NCBI GenBank assembly: GCA_019694575.1
Contig: JAIBBR010000050.1
Span: 1 to 34,311 of the forward strand
Source: Myxococcaceae bacterium
GTDB lineage: Bacteria > Myxococcota > Myxococcia > Myxococcales > Myxococcaceae
Direction: 5' to 3'
Length of the DNA: 34,311 nt
In this document: one piece after another, positions 7,480 through 15,602 of the stretch
Position numbering within the stretch: position 1 is the stretch's first letter
Layout: each line of letters opens with the position of its first letter
Program-made: the position numbers and the translations under genes
The notes under the pieces: generated by a model
What the model saw: the letters and a program-made list of their open reading frames with translations, nothing else
Told to the model about the DNA's origin: nothing
Databases searched by the model: none

Positions 7480-9357
7480 TCACCGATTGGCTGCAAACCG
7501 CGCGTTGACTTCGTCGCGCAGCGATTCATTGTCCCACCCGGGGTCTTTGAGGTGCGCGCGGCCTCCCATTTCGTCGGCCATGGCTTTTTCGAAGTTGGCG
7601 AGCGCCTTTTTCGCTTCGGTGAGCCACACGTCATCACCTTGCCCGACAAATTGCAGCATTTCTTCCAGGGCGGCGTCGTCGTGCTCTCGCCAGCGCTGCG
7701 CAATGCGATGCGCGGTGTGCGCGCGCACGCCCAAGCGTTTCAGCGCGCCCTGCCCCAACTCGAGCGAGCTGCCCAACGTTTCGCGAACAATGTGGGTAAT
7801 GCCGATTTTACGCAGTTGGTAATAGTGCTGGCGGTTGCGGGCGCGGGCCAAAATTTCAAGCTTGGGAAAATGGCGGCGCACCAGCTCGGCGACTTCGAGC
7901 GATTTTTCTGGCTCGTCAATGGCCAACACGAAGAGCTTGGCGTTCTCGCAGCCGGCCGAATAAAGCAAGTCGAGCCGCGATGCGTCGCCGTAGTACACGG
8001 GCTGCCCCAAACGGCGCAGCACATCGACGATTTCGGGGTCTAAATCGAGAACTGTGACTGGGTAACCCGCCATGCGCACCAGGCGGCCCACCACTTGGCC
8101 CACCCGCCCGAAGCCCGCCATCACCACCGCGGCATCGTCGTGGCTTACCGCGTCTTGAGAACGCTGCGGCATTCGGGCGGCAAGCGCAGGCAACACCCAC
8201 CGCTCGAGCACCATGAACAAGCCGGGCGTGGCAAGCATCGACAGCGCGACGACCGCCACCAAAGGCCGGCCCACCTCTTCGCCGAAGACGTGGGTTTGCT
8301 GCCCGAAAGAAATGAGCACGAAAGCAAATTCACCCACCTGCGCCAAACCAAAGGCGGTGATGACGCGCGCCGGCTTTTCTAACCCGAAGATGCGCGCGAA
8401 ACCGTACATCGTCACCAGCTTAAGCAAGACAATGCCCAACAGCAGCCCGGCGATGAGCAGCGGTTTGTCGAGCAGCAGACGAAAATCAATTTCGGCGCCC
8501 ACCGAAATGAAGAACAAACCGAGCAACAGCCCTTTGAACGGCTCGATGTCGCTCTCGATTTCGTGGCGGTACTCGCTGTCAGCCAACACCACGCCCGCGA
8601 GAAACGTACCCAGCGCGGGAGACAACTCGACGGCCTGCATCAGCGCCGCAATCGCCACCACCAACAGCAGGGCAAAGGCGGTGAAAATTTCGCGCAGCCG
8701 CGTCTCGGCCAAGAAGCGAAACGCGGGCCGCACCACGAAGCGACCCGAGAGCACAATCAACGCCACTGCCCCGACAATGAAGAGCGCCTGTAACCACCCC
8801 GGCCGTGCCGAGCCGGGCGCCAGACTCAAGGCCGGCCCATGCTCTGCCGCCAGCAGCGGAAAAACCGCGAGAATGGGTATCACCGCCAAGTCTTGAAAGA
8901 GCAGCACCGAAAACGCCGACTGCCCGCCTTGCGTTTTCAGCAGGCCTTTCTCGCCCAAGCTCTGCAGCACGATGGCCGTCGACGACATCGCGAAAATCAA
9001 ACCGACAGAGAGCGACACGCGCCAACCGGCCCCAGCGAGCAGCCCCAGCCCCATCACCACGAAGGCCGTACCCGCCACCTGCATACCGCCGAGCCCGAAA
9101 ATCGGGCGCCGCAAGTCCCACAAAAGAGCAGGGCGCAGCTCCAAGCCGACGAGAAAGAGCATCATCACCACGCCAAACTCGGCGAAGTGCATCACGTGGC
9201 CGCCGCCGCCCACCAGGCCAAGCAAGCTGGGGCCAATCAATACGCCGGCGATGAGGTACCCAAGCACACTGCCCAGGCCGAGCCGCTTGGCGACGGGCAC
9301 GCACAACACTCCCGCGGCCAAGTAAATGACGGCCTGCACCAACACCGAGCCCGTCAC
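7480..9357 (-). CDS. kefC: KefB/KefC-type K+:H+ antiporter (CPA2) with NAD-binding RCK domain
   Basis: This is a 625-residue membrane protein. About 12 hydrophobic segments occupy residues 1-380, with the CPA2 signatures GYLIAGVLIGP near the N-terminus, FLVGLELRP, and SSTAIVLQSL and LFQDLAVIPIL in the core. A cytosolic TrkA-N/RCK domain begins near residue 410 with the Rossmann motif GFGRVGQVVGRL and an acidic DLDPE at the end of the second strand. The C-terminal tail is charged. Kef systems export K+ in exchange for H+ when electrophiles or glutathione adducts are sensed. The ATG overlaps the stop of the upstream kefF-like gene by four bases, matching the known pairing of Kef channels with an ancillary flavoprotein. 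Glutathione dependence in this organism is not shown. Confidence 0.9.
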   Translation of the reverse strand: MTGSVLVQAVIYLAAGVLCVPVAKRLGLGSVLGYLIAGVLIGPSLLGLVGGGGHVMHFAEFGVVMMLFLVGLELRPALLWDLRRPIFGLGGMQVAGTAFVVMGLGLLAGAGWRVSLSVGLIFAMSSTAIVLQSLGEKGLLKTQGGQSAFSVLLFQDLAVIPILAVFPLLAAEHGPALSLAPGSARPGWLQALFIVGAVALIVLSGRFVVRPAFRFLAETRLREIFTAFALLLVVAIAALMQAVELSPALGTFLAGVVLADSEYRHEIESDIEPFKGLLLGLFFISVGAEIDFRLLLDKPLLIAGLLLGIVLLKLVTMYGFARIFGLEKPARVITAFGLAQVGEFAFVLISFGQQTHVFGEEVGRPLVAVVALSMLATPGLFMVLERWVLPALAARMPQRSQDAVSHDDAAVVMAGFGRVGQVVGRLVRMAGYPVTVLDLDPEIVDVLRRLGQPVYYGDASRLDLLYSAGCENAKLFVLAIDEPEKSLEVAELVRRHFPKLEILARARNRQHYYQLRKIGITHIVRETLGSSLELGQGALKRLGVRAHTAHRIAQRWREHDDAALEEMLQFVGQGDDVWLTEAKKALANFEKAMADEMGGRAHLKDPGWDNESLRDEVNARFAANR

Positions 9358-9971
9358 GGAGTGCCTTTCTGCTCGCCAACGGGCAGCGCCGAATTGATGC
9401 GGGTGAGTCGGGCCGCGGCCTCGAGATTGATGGTACCGTCGCGCAGCGCTTCGAGCAGCTGGCGGTACTCAACCACCACTGGAGCAAATTGCGCGTCGCT
9501 TTCGACATGAAACGCGCTGTGCACCACGAAGGGCGGCAAGAATGTCATGCGGCATAAATGGGCGGTCAACTCATAGGGTGCGAGCAATTGCCGCACGCTG
9601 AAGCGGTTGAAGCCTTGCTCGCTGTAAGCCTGCTCGGGCCCTCCGGTCGACACCACGTTGAGAGTGATTTTCCCGTCTAAGTGGTGGCCTTTTTGGCCGT
9701 AGGCCCAGTTGTGCTCGAGCACCAGGTCTTGCCATTCTTTCAAAATTGCCGGGGTTGAGTACCAATAGAACGGGTGCTGAAAAACGATGACGTCGTGCTC
9801 CAAAAGCAACTTCTGCTCACGGCGCACCGAAAGCTGCATCGCCGGGTATGCCTCGTACAAGTCGTGCACGGTGACACCCTCGACACCGCGCGCGCCGTCG
9901 AGCAACCGGCGATTCACCCGCGAACGCTCGAGCACCGGGTGCGCAAGCAAGAGCAAAATTTTGCGCGTCAC
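9354..9971 (-). CDS. kefF: KefF/KefG-like NAD(P)H oxidoreductase (flavodoxin fold)
   Basis: This is a 205-residue protein with the family signatures LLLAHPVLERSRVNRRLL at the N-terminus, FQHPFYWYSTPAILKEWQD near residues 65-85, and a TGGPEQAYSEQG loop around 115-125. Members of this family bind FMN, act as quinone or electrophile reductases and activate Kef antiporters by binding to them. It overlaps kefC by four bases downstream and fabI by four bases upstream, so the three should be translated from one message. The KefF/KefG split cannot be decided by eye. Confidence 0.85.
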   Translation of the reverse strand: MTRKILLLLAHPVLERSRVNRRLLDGARGVEGVTVHDLYEAYPAMQLSVRREQKLLLEHDVIVFQHPFYWYSTPAILKEWQDLVLEHNWAYGQKGHHLDGKITLNVVSTGGPEQAYSEQGFNRFSVRQLLAPYELTAHLCRMTFLPPFVVHSAFHVESDAQFAPVVVEYRQLLEALRDGTINLEAAARLTRINSALPVGEQKGTP

Positions 9972-10789
9972 GCGGTTGGAAGGGCAGCGCCTTCGTCGGT
10001 GTTGGGCACCGGCTCGGCGCCAACGGCGTGGTAGCCGCCGTCGACGTGAATCACTTCGCCGGTGGTTTGGGGCATCCAGTCAGAGAGCAGCACGCAAATG
10101 GTGCGGGCCACCGCGTCGGCGCAGTTACCGTCTTTGGCGCTCCAGCCGAGCGGCGCTTGACGGCCCCACTTGTCTTCCAAGTGTTTGAACCCGGGTATGC
10201 CCTTGGCAGCGATGGTGGCAATGGGCCCCGCGGCCACCGCGTTGACGCGAATTTTTTTCGGCCCCAAGTCGCGCGCCAAATAACGCACCGTAGCGACGAG
10301 GGCGGCTTTGCAAACACCCATCCAGTCGTAGAGCGGCCAAGCTTGGGTGCCATTGTCGAAGTCGACGGTGACGAACGAGCCTCCGTCGGTCATCAGTGGC
10401 GCGAGAGAAGCGGCCAGTTCTTTCATCGAGAAGGTCGAAATTTGAAACGCCTTGCTCACGCTTTCCCACGGGGCGGTGAGAAAGCGGCCTCCCAGCGCGT
10501 CTTCGGGCGAGAAGGCAACCGAGTGCAACACACCGTCGACGCGGCCCCACTTGGCTTTCAACGTGTCGTGCAACGCGGTGAAATGCGCGGGTTGGCTGAC
10601 GTCGAGCTCGAGCACCTCGGGCGCAGGGGTCAAGCGGCGGGCAGCGCGTTGGGTGAGCGACATCGGCCGGCCGAAGCTGGTGAGAATCACCTCGGCGCCT
10701 TCTTCCAAAGCCCGTTCGGCGACTTTGAACGCAATCGATTGCTGGGTGAGTACACCCGTGACGAGCAATTTCTTACCTTTGAGCAGCAT
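9968..10789 (-). CDS. fabI: Enoyl-ACP reductase, InhA-like FabI
   Basis: This is a 273-residue short-chain dehydrogenase-type reductase for the last step of fatty-acid elongation, NADH-dependent reduction of trans-2-enoyl-ACP. The N-terminus LLVTGVLTQQSIAFKVAERA is the FabI nucleotide loop. HSVAFSP follows, and the catalytic pair is Y154-x6-K161 in YDWMGVCK. DVDF-type and AAGPIATIAAKGIPGF segments complete the fold. Several stretches (SIAFKVAERALEEGAEVILTS, YDWMGVCKAAL, NAVAAGPI) resemble actinobacterial InhA more than E. coli FabI. The C-terminal tail after HVDGGYHAVG is longer than usual and acidic. It is the first gene of a three-gene overlapping set with kefF and kefC. The ATG is about 110 bases from the divergent FHA gene, so the promoter lies in that gap. 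Confidence 0.92.
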   Translation of the reverse strand: MLLKGKKLLVTGVLTQQSIAFKVAERALEEGAEVILTSFGRPMSLTQRAARRLTPAPEVLELDVSQPAHFTALHDTLKAKWGRVDGVLHSVAFSPEDALGGRFLTAPWESVSKAFQISTFSMKELAASLAPLMTDGGSFVTVDFDNGTQAWPLYDWMGVCKAALVATVRYLARDLGPKKIRVNAVAAGPIATIAAKGIPGFKHLEDKWGRQAPLGWSAKDGNCADAVARTICVLLSDWMPQTTGEVIHVDGGYHAVGAEPVPNTDEGAALPTA

Positions 10790-10897
10790 GCGGCGAAGCT
10801 ATAACCAATATTTTGACGCGCGCGAGAAGAACTCGCCTTGAAGAGGGCGTCTCGTCTACTCTCACGCCGCCGTTCGCGCGGGGGCCACAAGCAAAAA

Positions 10898-11407
10898 ATG
10901 CCTATCGATAGTCCAGTGGGTCCGTTGGTTACACTTGAAGAAGTCATTCAAGAAGCCAAGCGCCTGGGTGACAACCTTGAAAAAGACTTCACCACGCCGG
11001 TGCTATGGGTGGTGGCGCCGTCGGAGCCGTGGGCCGAGCAAACCGCGATTCGCACCACGCACGACTTGACCCCTCCCTCGGTGCAGATGTTGCCCACCCT
11101 GGTGGTGAAAATCGCCCGCCGTTCGTTGGTGACGACGCCCGAAATTTCGTTCGGTCGCGCGCCGGTGTGTGAAGTGATTTTGCCTTTCGCCGCGATGAGC
11201 AAGCACCACGGTTTTTTCCGGCAGGAGCCCGACGGCAGTTGGGTGGTCGCCGATGTCGGTTCAAAGAACGGCACCTACTTAAATGGGCAGCGCATCACGG
11301 CGATTTCGCCCATCAAAGACGGCTCGTCACTGCGCTTTGGTGACGTGACGGCGAAGTTTCTGTTGCCGAAGAGTTTTTGCGACAACCTGCGCAAGCGGTT
11401 TCATTAA
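10898..11407 (+). CDS. FHA-domain protein
   Basis: This is a 169-residue protein from the ATG at 10898. A TTG-started frame at 10838 would add a basic, low-complexity N-terminus and is less likely. The forkhead-associated fold covers about residues 65-155. The phosphothreonine-binding residues are R87 in FGRAP, S101 and H104 in MSKHHG, and N124 in GSKNGTYLNG. FHA domains bind pThr peptides, so this protein probably reads out a Ser/Thr kinase. No kinase gene is in the window. The N-terminal 60 residues contain an acidic helix (LVTLEEVIQEAKRLGDNL) and no recognised domain. It is transcribed alone, divergent from fabI and convergent with a lipoprotein gene. Confidence 0.85.
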   Translation: MPIDSPVGPLVTLEEVIQEAKRLGDNLEKDFTTPVLWVVAPSEPWAEQTAIRTTHDLTPPSVQMLPTLVVKIARRSLVTTPEISFGRAPVCEVILPFAAMSKHHGFFRQEPDGSWVVADVGSKNGTYLNGQRITAISPIKDGSSLRFGDVTAKFLLPKSFCDNLRKRFH

Positions 11408-11489
11408 CGCGCGGGTGACGCCCATTTTGTCTACTGCGAACCCAGACGAACACGGGTTGCCACCAAGCCGCATGAAGCGTTCACCGTTT

Positions 11490-12005
11490 CTACAAACAGC
11501 GGGCGTTGATGGCACTGCTGCAACGGCCCGAGACACATTGATCATTTTCGTCGCATTTTTCGCCGGCCAATCGCTTGCAGTAGGTCTGCTCGCAAACGCG
11601 GCGAATACCGTCGATAGAAGAACATTGCGCTGACTGCTCGCACCGCTGTGCGTCGAGGTCGGCCGATGAGACCTGGCAAGTGTAAGGGCTGCTCGAAGTT
11701 CCGCGGCAGTTGGCGAGCGCTTCAGCGCAGTCGCTCTTGTCTCGACAGGTCTGGCCCAGTTCTTTCTTTGGAGTGCACGTACCTTCGGTGTAACAACCGG
11801 CGTCGATCTTTATGTTGCAGGCGCTGGAGTAATCGCAGAATAAATTCGCCGCGCATGGGTTGGACGCAGCGCTCCCTGGTCGGCATGAAGCGCCCCGGGG
11901 TAAATTCATCTGCAGCTCAACGCCGCCATCTTTGTCGCCCGCCTGCACGGTGAGATCGCAACCTGCCACCAGCAGCGCTCCTATCAACAATGGTTGATGC
12001 TTCAC
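11490..12005 (-). CDS. Cys-rich secreted lipoprotein (beside module A)
   Basis: This is a 171-residue protein. GTG at 12005 is chosen because a full AAGGAGG lies eight bases upstream; the longer TTG-started frame would translate through that site. The signal peptide MKHQPLLIGALLVAGC ends in a good lipobox (LVAGC). The mature part has 18 further Cys residues in repeated C-x(4-6)-C and GxxC..DDQC..G.C-like spacings, for example LGQTCRDKSDCAEALANC and GEKCDENDQCVSGRC. Such domains are common in myxobacterial surface proteins and are disulfide-rich. It is divergent from the module A barrel-like gene. A different Cys-rich lipoprotein sits next to the paralogous module B, so an association of the types is plausible. 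Confidence 0.75.
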   Translation of the reverse strand: MKHQPLLIGALLVAGCDLTVQAGDKDGGVELQMNLPRGASCRPGSAASNPCAANLFCDYSSACNIKIDAGCYTEGTCTPKKELGQTCRDKSDCAEALANCRGTSSSPYTCQVSSADLDAQRCEQSAQCSSIDGIRRVCEQTYCKRLAGEKCDENDQCVSGRCSSAINARCL

Positions 12006-12013
12006 GTTCCTCG

Positions 12014-12020
12014 CCTCCTT
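12014..12020 (-). promoter_or_regulatory. Strong Shine-Dalgarno AAGGAGG deciding a GTG start
   Basis: AAGGAGG on the minus strand lies eight bases before the GTG at 12005. It fixes the start of the Cys-rich lipoprotein and excludes the in-frame TTG at 12023. Confidence 0.75.
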
Positions 12021-12171
12021 CAATCAAGCCCCCAACCCTTCAGGCCTTTCGCGCGAGGTATTGGAATTCGCCTCTCACTTTTATCTTGGAATCGGTGGCA
12101 GCCTTCAATCGGCCCTTCCCACCGCGTGGTATGAGTCCGGCGTGTTTTCGGTCGCTCCTCCCGCGTGGGTG

Positions 12172-13119
12172 ATGACGCTTATCTCGCTGGTACTGATCAG
12201 CCCAAGGCCAGCGGCGGCGGAAGAACGCCAGGTGGCGTTGACATACGTCGTCGAGCCCAAACTCAAGACCTGCCCCGATGAGAAATGGGTGCGGCAAGCG
12301 GTGGCTGCGCGGCTGGGCTACGATCCATTTCATTCAGGCCCGGGCACGAAGATTGAGGCGCGCATTCGCAGCGAGGACAAAGGGCTCGGCGCAACCCTGG
12401 AAGTCACCACCGCCGAGGGAAAACCGGCAGGTCGCCGGCAATTCACTTCAGCCACCGGAGACTGTTTAGAATTGGTGTCGGCCATGGAGCTCGCCATCGC
12501 CATCGCGGTTGACCCGCACTATTTGTCGCGCCCAGCACCCGTCGAGGCAACCGTGGAACAACCGCCGCCTGCTCCACCGCCAGCGACTCCCCTCGCCACG
12601 CCCGCGCCTGTCGTCAACGCACCACCGTCGACACCGCTCGAATTTCAAGCCCAGCTGGGAGCACTGGGAAGTATCGGCTTATCGCCTTCGGTCGTGCCCG
12701 GTGTCACCCTGCAACTTTCACTGCGCTGGCCTCGCTTCAGTCTGGGACTCGATGGCCGCGCCGACTGGGCGGGCAGCATGAACGTGGGCACCGGCCGTAT
12801 CTGGACTTCGACGCTGCTGGGGGCCCTCGTGCCCTGTGGTCACTTCGGCCGCTTCGCGGGGTGCGGCGTACTCTCAGTGGGGGCGATACAGGTAACCGGC
12901 GAAATCGCCGAAGCGCGACGAGAAACCAGCCCCTTGGTGCTGGTGGGCGGCCGCCTCAAAGCTGACTTTGCACTCTCCACGCGCATCTCCTTGCAGCCGT
13001 TTCTCGACGTACAGGCAGTCGTCACGCGGGTCACCGTGCTCTCGGGCACACAGCCTGTGTGGGTGACGGCGCCCGTGACTGGCGCGGCGGGCCTCACCGT
13101 GGGGTTTCACTTTCTATGA
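12172..13119 (+). CDS. Module A secreted protein: conserved N-terminal domain plus barrel-like C-terminus
   Basis: This is a 315-residue protein from ATG 12172. The frame is open back to TTG 12061, and a GTG at 12139 is also possible, so the start is uncertain. A signal peptide (MTLISLVLISPRPAAA) is followed by a domain of about 100 residues with a Cys near the front (KLKTCPDE), VRQAVAARLGYDPF, and a second Cys in TGDCLELVSAMELAIAIAVDP. A Pro/Ala linker then leads to a beta-rich half with a close Cys pair (VPCGHFGRFAGCGVLSVG). The protein at 24136-25113 shows the same features in the same order, so these are paralogs. Both sit directly upstream of an ECF sigma gene. I know no functional name for this family; outer-membrane location is inferred from the strand pattern. 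Confidence 0.7.
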   Translation: MTLISLVLISPRPAAAEERQVALTYVVEPKLKTCPDEKWVRQAVAARLGYDPFHSGPGTKIEARIRSEDKGLGATLEVTTAEGKPAGRRQFTSATGDCLELVSAMELAIAIAVDPHYLSRPAPVEATVEQPPPAPPPATPLATPAPVVNAPPSTPLEFQAQLGALGSIGLSPSVVPGVTLQLSLRWPRFSLGLDGRADWAGSMNVGTGRIWTSTLLGALVPCGHFGRFAGCGVLSVGAIQVTGEIAEARRETSPLVLVGGRLKADFALSTRISLQPFLDVQAVVTRVTVLSGTQPVWVTAPVTGAAGLTVGFHFL

Positions 13120-13150
13120 TGAATGGGCCGTTCGGCTTGCAATACGTCGC

Positions 13151-13672
13151 ATGATGCAAGGGCTCGATATCAACCAGCTCTACGGCACCGAGCTGCCGTA
13201 CGTGTACAGCTTTTTGTACCGACTGGGCTGCCGAAACACCGAGCTCGAAGACTTGGCGCACGATGTCTTCGTCACCGCAATGCGGCGCAGCAGCACGTAT
13301 GACCCAAGCCGCCCGGTGCGTCCCTGGTTGCTCGGTATCGCTTTCCGCGTCGTCGCCGACGCCCGCCGCCGGCCGTCTGCGCAGCGAGAACGCCTCGAAG
13401 TGCCGAGCGAAGACGTGGCCTATGAAGGTGAAGACGCAGATGAGCGACTCGCCCAACGCGACCGCCGCGCGTTGATTGACGAGGCGCTGACCTCGCTCGA
13501 CGCCGACCGGCGCGCCGTCTTCGTGATGTACGAGTTGGAAGGCATTCCCGCGGCTGAGATTGCCGAAGCCATGGGCACCCCCGTCGCGACGACGTACTCG
13601 CGGCTGCGCGTCGGGCGAGAAGAATTCACCGCGGCCGTGCGCCGCATTCAGCTTCGGCGAGGTGAGCGATGA
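13151..13672 (+). CDS. ECF-type RNA polymerase sigma factor (module A)
   Basis: This is a 173-residue sigma factor with only regions 2 and 4. Region 2 runs from about 8 to 75 with LEDLAHDVFVTAMRR and RPVRPWLLGIAFRVVADARR. The linker is acidic. Region 4 (about 110-165) contains ALTSLDADRRAVFVMYELEG, AEIAEAMGTPVATTYSRL and a basic end, the -35-binding helix-turn-helix. It lies 31 bases after the barrel-like gene, and its TGA overlaps the ATG of the membrane-anchored partner (ATGA at 13669-13672). That is the usual arrangement of an ECF sigma factor and its regulator. It aligns throughout with the sigma factor at 23528-24100. The target promoter is not identifiable here. Confidence 0.88.
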   Translation: MMQGLDINQLYGTELPYVYSFLYRLGCRNTELEDLAHDVFVTAMRRSSTYDPSRPVRPWLLGIAFRVVADARRRPSAQRERLEVPSEDVAYEGEDADERLAQRDRRALIDEALTSLDADRRAVFVMYELEGIPAAEIAEAMGTPVATTYSRLRVGREEFTAAVRRIQLRRGER

Positions 13673-14409
13673 TAGATTCGAACGTGAAGCCGCTGCCACG
13701 CGACATCGCAGACTTGCTCCAGTCTGCGCCGCGGCCTGAAATGCCGGCTGGCTTCGAAGCGAAATTGCTGACGCGCATTCAGGCCAGTCTCGAAGTGCCG
13801 GTGCCCACGAGAAGGGGCGAGGCCTCTTCCGCTTCGGCATCACCGGGCGCCGAAACCAGCGCAGCGCTTTCGAAGATGGGCAGCTGGGGAATTCCCATCA
13901 GCATCGCCGCGCTCACGGTGGGCGTGGGTTCAGGCATTCTCGTAGGCCGCGCAACTGCGCCAGAGCCGGTTCCCGTCATCGCCGAGGCAACGCCACCACC
14001 CGTTTCACCTGCGCGCCCAGAAACACCACCTCCTCCTGCGGCAGACCCCCAAGAACAGCGTGAACCTGTGAAAAGTGAACCGCCTTCACGGAAAACAGAG
14101 ACCAAACGTCAGGCCGATATGGCCGGCTCCACCCGCGACGTCTCATTGGCCGACGAACGCGCGTTGATTGAAATCGCCCGCACTGCCTTGGCGAAACGGC
14201 AGACGGGAAAAGCGCTCGAGACACTTCAAGCGCACGCCGAAAAATTCTCCACCGGTCAGTTGGTGGAAGAGCGCGAGAGTCTTTGGGTGCAGGCGCTCGT
14301 CAATGCCGGCGAAAAAGCCCAGGCACTGAAAAAGGCAGAGGCGTTTCGCCAGCGCTTTCCCGACAGCATGTTGCTGCCTGCGGTCGATGCCGCGCTGACC
14401 GCTCCGTAA
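13669..14409 (+). CDS. One-TM membrane partner of the ECF sigma factor, putative anti-sigma (module A)
   Basis: This is a 246-residue protein. An N-terminal cytosolic part of about 60 residues has the pattern LL..A....MPAGFEAKLLTRI and no HxxxCxxC zinc motif. One hydrophobic segment follows (about 65-88, PISIAALTVGVGSGILVG), then a Pro/Glu-rich linker and a C-terminal helical domain of about 90 residues (LIEIARTALAKRQTGKALE, then LWVQALVNAGEKAQALKK and FRQRFPDS). That domain looks like one to two TPR-type hairpins and should be periplasmic. It matches the C-terminus of the protein at 22747-23538. Position and coupling support a role as anti-sigma or sensor, but the usual anti-sigma domain is not visible. 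Confidence 0.65.
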   Translation: MIDSNVKPLPRDIADLLQSAPRPEMPAGFEAKLLTRIQASLEVPVPTRRGEASSASASPGAETSAALSKMGSWGIPISIAALTVGVGSGILVGRATAPEPVPVIAEATPPPVSPARPETPPPPAADPQEQREPVKSEPPSRKTETKRQADMAGSTRDVSLADERALIEIARTALAKRQTGKALETLQAHAEKFSTGQLVEERESLWVQALVNAGEKAQALKKAEAFRQRFPDSMLLPAVDAALTAP

Positions 14410-14588
14410 AGTTCGGACAGATGGCGTTAATGGGACGAGGGCTTCTGCACGCGTCGCGGTAGTCGTCTCGGTCGAGGTCTCGAGGGGGCAGCGAAAGGGA
14501 ACCAAGCTGCCCGAGCACAGAGCGGCGAAGGCAACGTGACGCACGAATCGCCGCCGTCGTCTCTACAGAGCCTTTCCTCGTCACCGCG

Positions 14589-14629
14589 AAAAGCAAAGCG
14601 CGGGCCCGCATCGAAATGCGAGTCCGCGC
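14589..14629 (-). terminator. Intrinsic terminator of the DUF1508 lipoprotein gene
   Basis: On the minus strand a 14-pair stem (arms 14616-14629 and 14598-14611, with one G-U wobble and one C-A mismatch) closes a UUCG tetraloop at 14612-14615. It is followed by TTTGCTTTT at 14597-14589. It lies 30 bases after the lipoprotein stop codon. In the plus direction no U-tract follows, so it should act on the minus-strand transcript only. Confidence 0.85.
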
Positions 14630-14658
14630 TCGTGAATGAGGCCAATAATAGACTTTCG

Positions 14659-15444
14659 CTAGCGGGCGATCTGCCCCGACAGAATTTCAACCAAGTCGGC
14701 GATGGCTTCACCGGCGTCGGTGCTGGTCTCGAACAAGGCACTGCGCGCAATCACTTCGCCATTCGCCGCGCGCAACACGAAGTACACGCGGCCGTCAGCG
14801 GCCTCGAGCACCTGGTAGCGGAAGACATTGGCACCGTTGGTCTGCACCGAGCTCACGCCGTTGTTCGCGCTCGCTTTAGAGGTATAGGCCTGCGACTGCA
14901 GCATGACTTGGCCGTTCGCCGCTTTGAGGTTGAAGTAGTAGCGCGCGTCGACGCCCTTGAAGACTTCGAACTTGGGAGCGCCACCGGCTGCCGGCTCATC
15001 GATGATGGCCACCTTCACCAACCCACGCACCGTGTTGATGCCGCGCACCGCGTTGGCCTGGCTCACGTAGTAGCCGCTCACGCCGATGACTTTGTGGTTC
15101 GCCGCGGTGAGCACGAAGTACCACGCACCGTCGCTGGTCTCGCGAACCTGATAACGACTCTCGTTGCTGCCGTTTTTTTTCACCGAGGCGATGCCGTTCT
15201 TCATGCCAGCTTCTGACACGTAACCTTCAGAACCGAGCACCTTCTGACCGTTACCCGCAACCAACTGGAAGCGGTGCTGCCCCCGGCTGTCGACGTAAGT
15301 CTGAAAACGCGCCTGCGCCGCGAGGGCCGCTTCTTCTTGCGAAAGCACGTCGTCCGCGCCCACCCCGTCAGCGTCGGTTTCCACGCCGCACGCCGAAAGA
15401 GCCGCCACCACCAAAACCGAAAGAGTCAGTCGCAAAAAGTTCAT
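14659..15444 (-). CDS. Lipoprotein with four tandem DUF1508 (YegP-like) repeats
   Basis: This is a 261-residue protein. A signal peptide ends in a lipobox (LVVAALSAC). After a short acidic spacer come four repeats of about 48 residues. Each has the YegP-type core [FY]-x-V/T....G..[YF].L.AANG.VI..S..Y.S...A..GI..V, for example YQVLEAADGRVYFVLRAANG in the last copy and YQVRETSDGAWYFVLTAAN in the second. DUF1508 domains usually occur as one or two copies in small proteins without export signals, so a four-copy lipidated version is unusual. Function is unknown. The gene has its own sigma-54-type promoter and intrinsic terminator, so it is a single-gene transcript facing a sigma-54 activator gene. 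Confidence 0.8.
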   Translation of the reverse strand: MNFLRLTLSVLVVAALSACGVETDADGVGADDVLSQEEAALAAQARFQTYVDSRGQHRFQLVAGNGQKVLGSEGYVSEAGMKNGIASVKKNGSNESRYQVRETSDGAWYFVLTAANHKVIGVSGYYVSQANAVRGINTVRGLVKVAIIDEPAAGGAPKFEVFKGVDARYYFNLKAANGQVMLQSQAYTSKASANNGVSSVQTNGANVFRYQVLEAADGRVYFVLRAANGEVIARSALFETSTDAGEAIADLVEILSGQIAR

Positions 15445-15494
15445 CTTTGTTTTTTCCCTTTTGAAAGTGTTTCCGCCTATTTGCGACGCCTCGA

Positions 15495-15510
15495 TGCAGC
15501 TCGCGTGCCC
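15495..15510 (-). promoter_or_regulatory. Sigma-54 (-24/-12) promoter of the DUF1508 lipoprotein gene
   Basis: The minus strand reads GGGCACGCGAGCTGCA. It matches TGGCACG-N4-TTGCA at all fixed positions except the first and the twelfth, and it keeps the essential GG and GC dinucleotides ten bases apart. The start point would fall near 15484, giving a leader of about 40 bases with AAAGGG before the ATG at 15444. The divergent gene encodes a sigma-54 activator. Confidence 0.75.
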
Positions 15511-15561
15511 AAGGCCAAGCCTCGCTAAGCACCTAAAAACACTCTATCGCTTCATTTCAAA

Positions 15562-15580
15562 TGTTGCGTATCATGCAACA
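15562..15580. promoter_or_regulatory. Inverted repeat TGTTGC-N7-GCAACA, candidate activator site
   Basis: Perfect 6-base arms are separated by seven bases. The centre lies about 85-90 bases upstream of the predicted sigma-54 start near 15484, a normal distance for an enhancer-type site. It is also about 30 bases before the activator gene's own ATG, so it could serve autoregulation. The stretch from 15581 to 15602 is almost pure A/T and could favour bending. Confidence 0.55.
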
Positions 15581-15602
15581 AAAATATTATTTATATAAAT
15601 GA

